From Mariniblastus sp. (GTDB taxonomy: Bacteria > Planctomycetota > Planctomycetia > Pirellulales > Pirellulaceae), in contig JAQXDZ010000062.1 in the NCBI GenBank assembly GCA_029251085.1, positions 1 to 34,544 of the forward strand: a stretch of DNA of 34,544 nt, given 5' to 3'. Position numbers and translations under genes: made by a program. How positions within the stretch are numbered: the stretch's first letter is position 1; every line of letters begins with the position of its first letter. Below are positions 8,566 to 18,500 of this stretch, one piece after another. Below the pieces are notes generated by a model, which was not told the DNA's origin, did not search any database, and was given only the letters and a program-made list of their open reading frames with translations.

Positions 8566-9474
8566 TTAGTAAGAAGCGCCCGACTCAGTGATTTGTTCGA
8601 TCGGGTGCCACGTCGTTTTTACTTCACAAAAATCTTGAATGAGATAAGGGTTCGCAGCGGCCTCAGCGGACCATTCCTGATGATATATTTTTACGCGTTT
8701 TATGGTTTCCGATGCGAACTCTTTGATCGTCGTATTTAAGTCAACTCCCAGACCATCACAGGCAATCGCGTTGACATCCAAATGACGGCTAAAGTGTTCC
8801 GACAATTCTTCGACTCGTCCTGTCAAAATATTAACCACACCACCGGGCACGTCAGATGTTGCCAAGACTTCTGCAAAGGTAATTGCGGACAAGGGACTAT
8901 TTTCGGAAGCAAGAACAACACAAGTATTTCCCGAGGCAATCACAGGTGCAATCAATGAGATCAAACCCAACAGCGGGCAGTCACGCGAGGCGACAGCAAA
9001 GACTACGCCGACCGGTTCGAGTGTCGAAAAATTAAAATGCGACGACGCGACAGGATTGACGGAACTAAATACCTGCTGATACTTATCGCACCAACCCGCG
9101 TAGTAAATCAAACGGTCAATACTCTGGGTAATCTGAGTTTCAGCCGAGTCAGCTTCCATTCCTTGCCGAATAAGCTCATCTAAAAATTGTTGGGATCGCC
9201 CTTCCAGCATTTCAGCAATTCGGTAAAGAATCTGCGCCCGATTGTAGGCGGTACGTCTGGCCCAGGCTGCTTGTGCAGAACGCGCGGCAACCACAGAGTT
9301 ACGCACATCTTTACGAGACGCGAGGCAAACGTTCCCCAACGACGTTCCATTGACAACAGGCTGGTAATATCTCGCAGACTCAGTTCGAGGGAACTTGCCG
9401 TCGATGTACATCTTGTAAGTTTTCAAGACCTCAAGTCGGTCGGATTTGCCTGAGTTTTCATTTGATTCTGTCAC
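8566..9474 (-). CDS. Truncated aldehyde dehydrogenase-like protein lacking the catalytic domain
   Basis: This 302-residue protein matches only the N-terminal (NAD-binding) part of the ALDH superfamily: AARSAQAAWA (64-73), YYAGWCDKYQ (124-133), EPVGVVFAVA (153-162), VPGGVVNILTG (209-219). Key positions are changed. The usual P-W-N-F-P segment reads ASRDCPLL (162-169), the K-P-A-E lysine is replaced (LASENS), and the sequence ends before the L-E-L-G-G-K glutamate and the catalytic cysteine would occur. Catalysis and normal NAD binding are therefore unlikely. It is the third gene of a deoC-ALDH cluster, 67 bp after the full-length ALDH. The reading frame is intact with conserved family motifs throughout, so it looks like a functional non-enzymatic partner, comparable to the second domain of ALDH16 proteins, rather than a pseudogene. 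Confidence 0.85.
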   Translation of the reverse strand: MTESNENSGKSDRLEVLKTYKMYIDGKFPRTESARYYQPVVNGTSLGNVCLASRKDVRNSVVAARSAQAAWARRTAYNRAQILYRIAEMLEGRSQQFLDELIRQGMEADSAETQITQSIDRLIYYAGWCDKYQQVFSSVNPVASSHFNFSTLEPVGVVFAVASRDCPLLGLISLIAPVIASGNTCVVLASENSPLSAITFAEVLATSDVPGGVVNILTGRVEELSEHFSRHLDVNAIACDGLGVDLNTTIKEFASETIKRVKIYHQEWSAEAAANPYLIQDFCEVKTTWHPIEQITESGASY

Positions 9475-9518
9475 TGTCTTTTCACCCGCTTGAACTATAA
9501 ATTCGTCGTAAAGATTCC

Positions 9519-9536
9519 GTCACTGTTAGAAGTGAC
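9519..9536 (-). other. Small perfect hairpin between the two ALDH genes
   Basis: GTCACT and AGTGAC form a six-base-pair perfect inverted repeat with a six-base loop in the 67-bp gap between the full and truncated ALDH genes. There is no T-run on either side, so it is not a clear terminator. It could tune the ratio of the two products. Confidence 0.3.
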
Positions 9537-9541
9537 AATTC

Positions 9542-10990
9542 TCAAATATCCAGATAGGCAGAGAGCCCATGCAGCCCTCCCTCTCGACCAAAACCACTCT
9601 CTTTAAATCCTCCGAAGGGAGAGGTTGGATCGAAGAGATTGTATGTATTCGCCCAAACTACACCGGCTTTCATTTGTGCGGTCATGTTAAAGATTTTGGA
9701 CCCCTTATCGGTCCACACACCGGCCGACAAACCATAAGGTGTGTTGTTTGCCTTTTTGATGACCTCCGCCACCGTGCGAAAGGTTTGCACAGCTAACACA
9801 GGCCCAAAAATTTCTTCCTGTGCTATCCGATTAGACTGAGCCACATCGGTAAACAGAGTCGGTCGACACCAGAAACCAGCGTCGGGCAATTGACATTCCG
9901 CTTGGTAAAACTCCGCACCTTCCTGCTTACCAACCTCAATGTATTGTTCGATTGTCGCCAATTGTTCCCGAGAATTAATTGCACCGACGTCCGTATTCTT
10001 ATCCATGGGATCCCCTACGATCAACGTACCCATGCGATGCTTAAGCTTCTCGATCAGTTGATCATGAATCGACTCTTGAACAAACAATCGACTTCCAGCA
10101 CAACAGACATGTCCTTGATTGAAATAGATACCATTGACAATTCCCTCGACGGCCTGATCGATGGCAGCGTCATCAAAAACAATATTCGCCGCCTTCCCAC
10201 CTAATTCGAGCGTACACCGTTTGTTAGTTCCCGCGATCGATTTCTGAATGAGCTTGCCAACCTCCGTAGAGCCCGTAAACGCAACTTTATCCACATCTTC
10301 ATGCTTGACAATTGCTGCCCCCACATCGCCGTGACCGGTCACAACATTGACAACGCCAGGAGGAAAACCAGCCTCCTGAATTAGCTCCGCCAATTTCAAG
10401 GCGGTCAAGGAAGTGGTTTCTGCCGGCTTGAGGACAACCGTATTTCCGGTCGCCAACGCGGGAGCTATTTTCCAAGCCGCCATTAACAACGGAAAATTCC
10501 AGGGGATAATTTGCCCCGCGACCCCAATTGGCTGGGGGTTCCGATTAGGAAACGCATAACTCAGCTTGTCCGCCCAGCCGGCATAATAAAACAAATGAGC
10601 GGCGGCCAACGGGACATCGACATCCCGGGATTCCCGAATTGGCTTACCGCCATCAAGTGACTCGATTACGGCAAATTCGCGAGACTTCTCCTGTAACATT
10701 CTCGCCAGACGATACAGATATTTGCCGCGTTCTCGACCTCCCATTTTGGACCACTCACCTGCGTAAGCAGCACGTGCAGCCGCGACCGCCCGGTCGACGT
10801 CCTGCGAAGAAGATTCCGTAATTTCCGCCAACACCTCTCCCGTCGCAGGGTTGATAGATTGAAAACGATTGCCGTGGTCGGGCGTTCGAAACTCGCCATC
10901 GATAAAAACGCCATAGTGGTCATTTAGAGAAATATGCCCAGTGCTCTCAGGAGCCGGTGATAAATCCCAATTACTGTTCTTATGTGTCAT
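9542..10990 (-). CDS. Aldehyde dehydrogenase (NAD-dependent, full length)
   Basis: A 482-residue ALDH of normal length with all hallmark residues: PWNFP (N165), VVLKPAE (K188, cofactor binding), FTGSTEVG (238-245), LELGGK (general-base E262), NQGHVCCAGSR (catalytic C296) and EEIFGPV near the C-terminus. It oxidises an aldehyde to the acid with NAD(P). It lies 83 bp downstream of deoC on the same strand, so acetaldehyde from deoxyribose 5-phosphate cleavage is a likely substrate; this is inference from context. The truncated ALDH-like gene follows it. The C-terminus stops soon after SPFGGFKESGFGREGG…LSAYLDI, slightly shorter than many relatives but complete in the catalytic and oligomerisation parts. 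Confidence 0.93.
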   Translation of the reverse strand: MTHKNSNWDLSPAPESTGHISLNDHYGVFIDGEFRTPDHGNRFQSINPATGEVLAEITESSSQDVDRAVAAARAAYAGEWSKMGGRERGKYLYRLARMLQEKSREFAVIESLDGGKPIRESRDVDVPLAAAHLFYYAGWADKLSYAFPNRNPQPIGVAGQIIPWNFPLLMAAWKIAPALATGNTVVLKPAETTSLTALKLAELIQEAGFPPGVVNVVTGHGDVGAAIVKHEDVDKVAFTGSTEVGKLIQKSIAGTNKRCTLELGGKAANIVFDDAAIDQAVEGIVNGIYFNQGHVCCAGSRLFVQESIHDQLIEKLKHRMGTLIVGDPMDKNTDVGAINSREQLATIEQYIEVGKQEGAEFYQAECQLPDAGFWCRPTLFTDVAQSNRIAQEEIFGPVLAVQTFRTVAEVIKKANNTPYGLSAGVWTDKGSKIFNMTAQMKAGVVWANTYNLFDPTSPFGGFKESGFGREGGLHGLSAYLDI

Positions 10991-11073
10991 AATATTTTCT
11001 GTTTCGAAATTAATCGCTGATTAAAAATCAGCAGGTGATCTGATTCCAAAAATTGAGATAAGAATTTCTTGTA

Positions 11074-11982
11074 TCAGTCAATCGCAAAATAGTTGGCTGC
11101 TTGATAGGCGCCCGTCCGCTGTTTTTCGATCTGCATTAAAACATCGTTCGCTAATGAACTTGCACCAAACCGAAACCATTTGGGATCGAGCCAAGCATCG
11201 CCAAGGGTTTCCTTCACCATAATTAAGTAATGAAGTGCGAGCTTGGACTTAGATATTCCTCCGGCAGGTTTCATCCCAACCATCAATCCGGTCTTTTGAA
11301 AATGGTCCCGAATTGCCTCAAGCATTACCAAGGTTACCGGCATGGTCGCAGCCGGTTGAATTTTCCCAGTCGAAGTTTTAATAAAATCAGCACCAGCGGC
11401 AATTGCAATGTCACTGGCAAGACGAACTTTATCAAGAGACCCCAACTCACCGGTTTCAAGAATTGTCTTTAATCTCGCTTCTCCGCAAGCGGCTTTCACT
11501 GCAGCAATTTCGTCGAAAACAAAATTGTATTCACCACGATGAAAACGCCCGCGCGAGATTACCATGTCAATCTCATCAGCCCCCTCTGACACAGCCATCG
11601 ACACATCCGCCAATTTAATTTCCAAAGAGGAATTTCCACTTGGAAACGCGGTCGCAACAGAGGCCACATTAATACCAGACCCAGCGAGACAACGCTTAGC
11701 CAACCCAACAAAATTCGGATAAACACAAATTGCGGCAACCGTCGGCAGGCCATCGATTGAGTCATGTAAATGCTGAGCCTTATAACACAGCTGTTTGACT
11801 TTCCCTTCAGTATCCATTCCCTCAAGCGTCGTGAGATCAATCATGCTTAGAACCATTTCAAGCCCCTGCATCTTCGCCTCACTTTTGATGCTGCGCGTTG
11901 TAAATCGTTTCGCCCGCTCCACCACGCCAACTTGATCAATGACGGGAGATTTAAATACCCTTGCTATTTGTGATTGATTCAT
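11074..11982 (-). CDS. deoC: Deoxyribose-phosphate aldolase DeoC
   Basis: This TIM-barrel class I aldolase of 302 residues splits 2-deoxy-D-ribose 5-phosphate into glyceraldehyde 3-phosphate and acetaldehyde during deoxynucleoside breakdown. The active-site set is visible: D139 in DEIDMVI, Schiff-base lysine K202 in ADFIKTSTGK, and the second lysine K238 in GMKPAGGIS. It is longer than the ~250-residue enterobacterial enzyme because of an extra ~40 residues at the N-terminus, as in the longer DeoC subfamily. It heads a three-gene unit with two ALDH-family genes (gaps 83 and 67 bp), implying that the acetaldehyde product is oxidised by the neighbour. Confidence 0.95.
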   Translation of the reverse strand: MNQSQIARVFKSPVIDQVGVVERAKRFTTRSIKSEAKMQGLEMVLSMIDLTTLEGMDTEGKVKQLCYKAQHLHDSIDGLPTVAAICVYPNFVGLAKRCLAGSGINVASVATAFPSGNSSLEIKLADVSMAVSEGADEIDMVISRGRFHRGEYNFVFDEIAAVKAACGEARLKTILETGELGSLDKVRLASDIAIAAGADFIKTSTGKIQPAATMPVTLVMLEAIRDHFQKTGLMVGMKPAGGISKSKLALHYLIMVKETLGDAWLDPKWFRFGASSLANDVLMQIEKQRTGAYQAANYFAID

Positions 11983-12185
11983 ATTTCTGCTTTAAAAAGA
12001 CAAATCTAAAGCCATGAATGACCTTAGATGGTGCGGTATAATTCGCTCACAAGACCGCCGTGCGAGCACCAATCTAAGCGATAAACACCTTCTTCAACCA
12101 GCCCCTCAATTCTCCCGCATAAACGGACTCGCCAGGCCGTCGTTGACGATCTAAATCCCCGGTCGCCTTTGCCGACCTAGCTCAG

Positions 12186-14519
12186 TCAATCGTCTAGATG
12201 AGAACGGTAAGCAACAGTAGCGTTATATTCAGTCCGATCAGGTTCGAAGGACCAGGTCAGTTTTTTTCGCGACTCTGCCAGCAGCCTTCTTACGAACAGC
12301 AGCATACCAATGACGAAAATAAAGCCACCCAAACCAGCCATCGCTCCCAAACCTACCAAATTTGTAGCAAGCTCATCGACGACTTTCAATTCGTTTTCGC
12401 GGTTCAAAACCGCCCACACTTCAATTCCCTTTACCGTGTCGGGCAGTTCACTCTTACGCGTTCCTACCACCAGCTCACCAAGGGAAATCCTTTCAATGAT
12501 CGCGCCGAAATCGAATTCCCCCTGCCTTCCCGCCAAAGAAACCTCTGCTCCAATTTCTGAATCAGCATAATCTAAGCTCTTCCCAAACAACGGATCCTCG
12601 GGAGCAAGCGACACCTTCGCAAAACCGATGTCCAAATCCTGCCCATCAGAATCTTTCAAAACCTGTTCCATCGCTGGGTGCTCTAGAATCAACGCTACTT
12701 GCGTTCCTGCTTCCGTCGCGATCGAACCACGAGTATCAACCAGCATCATAAAATGATCGACTTTATCTCCCGCGTAATCTGCATTGTCGCTGCCAGTTTC
12801 CTTCAAATCAAATTCAGCGATATCTCCCAGATTGATGGTCAAGGCGACGATCCCAGCAACTTCCCCATCAACCTGAATAGGAACTGAAAAAGCGACTTTG
12901 AGGCCATCGGTTTGTGTACTTAAGAATCCCGACGAAAGGTGTTCACGCGAAATTATCTTTCGATTATTTAAAGAGGAGACTGCGTCGTTGGCTTCATTCC
13001 AGGAGAGCGATGGCGCTGATTTATCGAGATCCTGATAGTTGCCTGTAAAGTAGCTTCGATAACTGAAATTTTTCCCGCGAGTCGTATTTACTTTTCGCCC
13101 TGCAAAAACGGACGCAACCTGATTCCCCCATCGATCACAGACGAACCAACTGTCGACATTGGACGGATACTGATTGTCGCGGTCTGTCAGCCTTGATCGT
13201 AGGATTGTCTCAATCTTGCGGACATACTCATCGTTCGCCAACCGTGCTCTCACGGAGTCCAGTTCCTCCGTCCCTTCTCCCGGCGAGTCGTCATTCAGTT
13301 CCGGATAGGCAATTCGGCTTCGTAGATCCGTCATCTCGGAGTTGTTAATTAAGTTTAAAAAATCATCCCGAAATTTCTCATCGTCCGAGAGTTGCCGAAC
13401 CGCTCTAAAATACTCATTTAAATTGGATGCAGCGCCACGAGCCGCAAAATCTCCAGCAAACTTGTTTTCCAGTTCCGCTTTGTTTAGCACCGCTTCCTTG
13501 GCATCCGCATTGAACTTTTTAGATGCTATAAATCCAAAGACTGCCATGAAGGACATCAAGATGAACGGGGCAATCAAACCAAGAATAATGACCGGACGGC
13601 GAGCCTTGATCATCTCGCGTTGTCGCAATGCCAAAAGAACACTTTGAATATTGTTGAATCGATGCTTTGGATCTGCCGCAATGCATTTATCGATTAACTC
13701 ACACAACTGACGATCAACACCGGCAATTTTCCGATGTTCCGAAGGGACTGACTCCCCATGAAACAGTTCCTGGTAAGCCCTCAACCTATCCGGAACATTT
13801 TTGCCGGATTCAATCGTGCGTATGGAAGACTCCGAATAGCGAGGCGGATGCCCAACAAGCATGCTGTACAGCAACGCCCCCAGCCCATAGACATCCCAAT
13901 TGGCGTCAGGGATTGCCGCCGTATCCGCTTGCTCAGGTGCCATATAAAAAAGCGTACCAAGCGAGGAATTTTGCTCACTGCTTAAACGGGATTGGCCAAA
14001 ATCACAAACGCGAGGTTTCCCGTTTTGATCGAGAAGCACATTGCCTGGTTTCAGATCGCAATGCAGAATCCCTTTGTCATGCAGAGATGCCATCCCAATT
14101 GCGATCTCTTGAAACAACTGAACCGATTCATTTACCGAAAGCGTTCCGCCCCCTTTCAATCGATCTTCAAGCGAGCCACTCTCAATAAAGTCCATGATGT
14201 AGTAGGGGGGGTCAGCCTCCCAACCGACATCCAACAATCCAATGACGTAACTGTCATTGGACAATACCGCGAGCTTCTCTACCTCTTGAGCCAACATCTT
14301 GACGCCAGACTTCGACCCCTTTGTATAAAATTTAATCGCGACGCTTCGGCCGGTCTTTTCATTGATTGCAGACCAAACTTCTCCATAAGCGCCGCTGCCG
14401 ACAAACCCGATGAATTGATAACCTGCCACTTCTGCGGGGGGACGCCCCTTCATGAGACTCAATTTACGGGCGTTATGCTGTTCGTCTGACGATTGATTCT
14501 GGGTTTCATCAGAGAGCAT
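12186..14519 (-). CDS. Receptor-like Ser/Thr protein kinase with extracytoplasmic Cache-type sensor
   Basis: The 777-residue protein has an N-terminal Hanks-type kinase domain (about 34-300): glycine loop GSGAYGEV (41-48), VAIKF lysine K63, E79, catalytic loop HCDLKPGN (D155) and DFG (173-175). The catalytic H-C-D replaces the common H-R-D, so this is a non-RD kinase. A hydrophobic helix follows at about 309-331, then a ~390-residue region presumed outside the membrane, a second helix at about 721-745 and a short cytoplasmic tail. The outer region contains SWFVCDRWGNQVAS, FSYRSYFTG and AGIVALTINLG, the pattern of double Cache (dCache/PDC) ligand-binding domains. The likely role is to sense a small molecule and phosphorylate cytoplasmic targets; ligand and targets are unknown. 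It is monocistronic, with no partner gene nearby. Confidence 0.92.
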   Translation of the reverse strand: MLSDETQNQSSDEQHNARKLSLMKGRPPAEVAGYQFIGFVGSGAYGEVWSAINEKTGRSVAIKFYTKGSKSGVKMLAQEVEKLAVLSNDSYVIGLLDVGWEADPPYYIMDFIESGSLEDRLKGGGTLSVNESVQLFQEIAIGMASLHDKGILHCDLKPGNVLLDQNGKPRVCDFGQSRLSSEQNSSLGTLFYMAPEQADTAAIPDANWDVYGLGALLYSMLVGHPPRYSESSIRTIESGKNVPDRLRAYQELFHGESVPSEHRKIAGVDRQLCELIDKCIAADPKHRFNNIQSVLLALRQREMIKARRPVIILGLIAPFILMSFMAVFGFIASKKFNADAKEAVLNKAELENKFAGDFAARGAASNLNEYFRAVRQLSDDEKFRDDFLNLINNSEMTDLRSRIAYPELNDDSPGEGTEELDSVRARLANDEYVRKIETILRSRLTDRDNQYPSNVDSWFVCDRWGNQVASVFAGRKVNTTRGKNFSYRSYFTGNYQDLDKSAPSLSWNEANDAVSSLNNRKIISREHLSSGFLSTQTDGLKVAFSVPIQVDGEVAGIVALTINLGDIAEFDLKETGSDNADYAGDKVDHFMMLVDTRGSIATEAGTQVALILEHPAMEQVLKDSDGQDLDIGFAKVSLAPEDPLFGKSLDYADSEIGAEVSLAGRQGEFDFGAIIERISLGELVVGTRKSELPDTVKGIEVWAVLNRENELKVVDELATNLVGLGAMAGLGGFIFVIGMLLFVRRLLAESRKKLTWSFEPDRTEYNATVAYRSHLDD

Positions 14520-14631
14520 AAAACGTCCTAAAACTTGGGAAAAGACTTCTTAAAATCACTGATCGATGATTGTTATAATAATGAATTCGAGCGATGGTGA
14601 AAGTAATTTTCTTATTCTAACGCCGATCACC

Positions 14632-15087
14632 CTAACGCTGAATCCCAAAAGCAGTAGTCACCAGTTCCGGAATCTCCGCTAGCTCGCCGGAATCTAAATT
14701 GACAAAAACCCAATTGGTTTCTGCCTCAGCAAGCCGCCGGCCATCCCGTTGACGAATCACATGGTACCGGCGCTTTGACGAAAAACGCTCCATGCCGGCA
14801 ACCCAAGTCTTCACCACCACCTCGTCTCCAAGCAGTGCTGGTATTTTGTATTTGATTTTGTGAGACCGCACGATGAAGCCAAAGCCCAACTCGCGATACC
14901 GCTCAAATGACCATCCAACACTCTTCGAATGCGCGCCGGCGGACTTTAAGCACCACTGCAAGAACACCAGGTTGTTGACATGGTTCATCTCGTCGAGCGC
15001 TTCCGCTTCCACAGTCAGCCGATGCAAATATTCAGACCGAAGCTCCTCTGAATTATTGTCCGGCAGGTTTGCATTTGCTTGGTTCAT
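14632..15087 (-). CDS. Acyl-CoA thioesterase, hotdog fold (YbgC/FadM-like)
   Basis: A 151-residue single-hotdog protein. The family motif D-x-M-N-H-V-N-N appears as LDEMNHVNNLVFLQW (D32, H36, N38, N39), followed by the long helix segment and the strand patterns KIKYKIPALLGDEVVVKTWV and RYHVIRQRDGRRLAEAETNWVFVN, as in 4-hydroxybenzoyl-CoA/long-chain acyl-CoA thioesterases. It hydrolyses a thioester of CoA or ACP; the precise substrate cannot be read from sequence. The ATG directly follows a TGA that closes an unassigned frame upstream (see 15088-15564). No operon partner is evident. Confidence 0.87.
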   Translation of the reverse strand: MNQANANLPDNNSEELRSEYLHRLTVEAEALDEMNHVNNLVFLQWCLKSAGAHSKSVGWSFERYRELGFGFIVRSHKIKYKIPALLGDEVVVKTWVAGMERFSSKRRYHVIRQRDGRRLAEAETNWVFVNLDSGELAEIPELVTTAFGIQR

Positions 15088-15564
15088 TCACTTGATTTCT
15101 TCATAATATCTGTTTGCATTTTGGTCGTCCCCTGAGAGGATTCCAATTGGAATAAAATTTTCAAATTCAACAACCCGCCGCTGACTTCTTTGGCTGTGCT
15201 TTGACTCGTCTGGAGCCACCTGAATTAATGTGAAACTTGTCACAATTGTCGGGATATCCAATTCTCCACTGCTGGATCACCTCCATCTCGAAACGGTCAC
15301 TTTCGCCCGCAAACGTTTAAAAAAACTTGGCTGGATTTGCTCGGAACCCACTCCGAGCTTGGGAATAACTGGATGACTGCAACGGGTTATATCGACCGCG
15401 CGAGCGATTCCTTGACATTCTTGAGAAATCAAACGAAACTCGAGGCTTAGAATTTGCAAGGCGGTCACTGCCAAGCCAGAGTAGTTTCGGCACTCAACCG
15501 CCACACGATGTAGCATCCGCCCAATTATTGTTTTTTACCGATCACCCCATCAAGCATTGCACCT
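15088..15564. other. 477-bp region between thioesterase and BNR-protein genes; possible decayed ORF
   Basis: The flanking genes diverge, so both promoters should be here. On the minus strand one frame is open from about 15534 to the thioesterase ATG except for a single TGA at 15279-15277; it is the same frame as the thioesterase. The two halves (79 codons from an ATG at 15516, then about 62 codons) match no family I recognise, so this is either a broken gene or coincidence. The internal stop lies inside a plus-strand 14-mer, GCTGGATCACCTCC (15271-15284), identical to the 3' end of 16S rRNA. No other rRNA sequence flanks it. Confidence 0.3.
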
Positions 15565-18500
15565 ATGTTTTATCGCACCTCACTCATGCCCAAGGCGTTA
15601 ATCTCGTCGATCTTCTTGTGCTTAATCACGGCGACATTTGCGCCCGCTCAGGAAACACCATCACCAACGGTTGATTCTAAAATCAACTCAGGTTTTATCT
15701 CGGCACTTCCCCTGAGAAGCATCGGCCCAGCTTTAATGTCGGGACGGATTGCTGACATCGCTGTCGATCCAACCAATCCAAATGTCTGGTATGTGGGTGC
15801 TGGATCGGGCGGAGTTTGGAAAACGACCAATTCCGGAACGACGTTTGAATCGATCTTTGACGGCCAAAAGTCATACTCAATTGGCTGCATTACGATCGAC
15901 CCGAACAATAACAATACAATCTGGATCGGCAGTGGTGAAAATGTTGGCGGCCGACATGTCGGTTACGGGGATGGGATCTATGTAAGTCACAACGGTGGGA
16001 AGACGTTTACCAACAAAGGCCTAGCCGATTCTGAGCACCTCTCGAAAATCATTGTTCACCCTAAAAATCCAAAAGTCGTGTTTGCCGCATCACAGGGTCC
16101 ACTTTGGTCAGCCGGGGGGCAGCGTGGACTTTTCAAATCAATCGATGGTGGAAACAATTGGACCAACGTGCTTAATTGCGACGGCAAACCCGGCGGAGAT
16201 TACACCGGTGTCACCGACGTTACCATGGACCCCAATAATCCTGACACGCTGTACGCCGCCACCCATCAAAGACACCGCACGGTGTGGTCGCTATTAAATA
16301 CAGGACCGCAATCTGGAATTTACAAATCGACTGACGGTGGCGAGTCGTGGGTCGAACTGAAAACGGGACTGCCCGGCGGAGACAAAGGAAAGATCGCACT
16401 CCAAGTTTCACCTCAGAAATCAAACGTCGTCTACGCTGCCATTGAATTGCAAAATCGAGTCGGCGGCTTTTACCGTAGCGATGATTTTGGAGGCAGTTGG
16501 ACAAAAATGTCAGATTATGTAGGCGGTGGTACCGGACCACATTACTACCAGGAAATTTATTGCGACCCTCACCGATTTGACGTGGTTTATCACGCGAACG
16601 TCCGAATGGGACGTACGGAAGACGGCGGCAAGACCTGGGATTCGATTTCCAAGTCGACCAAGCACGTCGATAACCACGCGGTCGCCTTCAGCCCGACTGA
16701 CCCCAACTTTTTGATTGTTGGCTGCGATGGGGGTCTCTATCGCTCTTATGACTATGCACGAAGCTATTCGTTCTGTGCCAATCTACCTCTGACTCAATTC
16801 TACAAGGTCGACGTCGATTACGAGTTCCCGTTTTACAATGTCGTCGGCGGTACGCAAGACAACAATACGCAATACGGCCCCTCGAGAACCGGAAACATAC
16901 AGGGCATTCGCAACGCAGACTGGCGAATCACCATCGGAGGCGATGGTCATGACAATGCCATTGACCCGACGGATCCCAACATTATTTATTGCGAGTCTCA
17001 GGAGGGATACATTCGGCGGTTCGACAGGCGAACTGGCCAATCGGTTGACATTCGGCCCCGTCCAGGTGCCGGTGAAGACAATTTACGATTCAATTGGGAT
17101 TCCCCCATTCTAATCAGCCCTCACGACAACAAACGGATTTACTTCGCTTCCAAGTTCCTGCATCGAAGCGATGACCGCGGAGACTCGTGGACCACCGTCA
17201 GTCCCGACCTTTCTCGTAACCAAAATCGATACAAACTCAAAATGATGGATCGTGTTTGGAGTGTTGACGCGGGCTACGACCTCCTCGCCATGTCTCAATA
17301 TGGAAACATTACCTCCATCAGTGAATCTCCATTGGTCGAAGGCCTCCTCTACATCGGAACCGACGATGGCTTGATTCACGTCTCGGAAGATGGCGGAGCC
17401 AACTGGACCGCCACGGAAAAAATCTTTGACGTTCCTGAATACTTTTTTGTGAACGACATTAAAGCTGACCGGCACGATCCCAACGTCGCCTACGCGTGTC
17501 TCGACAACCACAAAACCGGCGACTACAAACCCTACCTAGTAAAAACCACCGATCGTGGCAAAACCTGGACGCTGATCAGCGGCGACCTCCCGGAACGCCA
17601 CCTTGTCTGGCGAATTGAGCAAGACCATGAAAATAAAAACCTGTTTTTTCTAGGAACCGAATACGGCTTGTTTTGCTCGCTCAACGGATGCGAGACCTGG
17701 GTCAAAATCACAGCAGGCGCTCCTAATATTCCATTCAGAGACCTTGCCATTCAGCGTCGTGAAAACGATCTCGTCGCCGCCACCTTTGGCCGTGGTTTCT
17801 ACGTTCTAGATGACTACTCTCCTCTACGAGATCTAACGGATGAATTGCTGGACAGCAGCGATCTACATATTTTCCCAATACGCAAAGCGCTTTGGTACAT
17901 TCCACAAAATTTGCTAGGTGGAAGAAAAGGATCCCAGGGCGACAGTTACTTCGAGACCCCCAATCCTGCGTTTGGAGCAACGCTCACGTACTACCTCAAG
18001 TCAGATTTAAAAACAAAGGCAGCTATCCGAAAGGAAGCCGAAGCCAAACTCTCCGGTAAGGGTGACGACGTTCCAATTCCTTCGTGGGAACAATTACGCG
18101 ATGAATCACTGGAGCAAGCTCCCAAGGTTTACTTCGAATTTTACAACCAATCCAATGAGGTTGTGGCTCGCGTTAACGGCAGCACAAACAAAGGACTGCA
18201 CCGCTTATCATGGAATTTGAGATACACCCAATACAATGGGAGTCCCATGGTTGCTCCAGGCAACTACTCCGTCCAGGGATTTCAATTGGTAGATGGAACC
18301 ACCACCGAACTGGGCAATGCACAAAGTTTTGAGATTGTCTCAATTGAGGAACCGAGCCTAAAGCCAAAGAACTTAGACGAGACAATCGCCTATCAACTTT
18401 CCCTCGCTAAGTTCAATGATGCCATCAACGCGACAGCTCAATCACTGGCAACGAGAATTGAAAGGATCGCAAAAATCCAACAGGTCATTGAAAGAAGCCC

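Noticed and set aside
13992..14489. 165-codon frame opposite the kinase gene
   Set aside because: It lies entirely antisense to the conserved kinase domain and its translation has no family features.
15271..15284. A 16S rRNA gene ending here
   Set aside because: Only the terminal 14 bases match; the sequence upstream bears no resemblance to helix 45 or any other 16S region.
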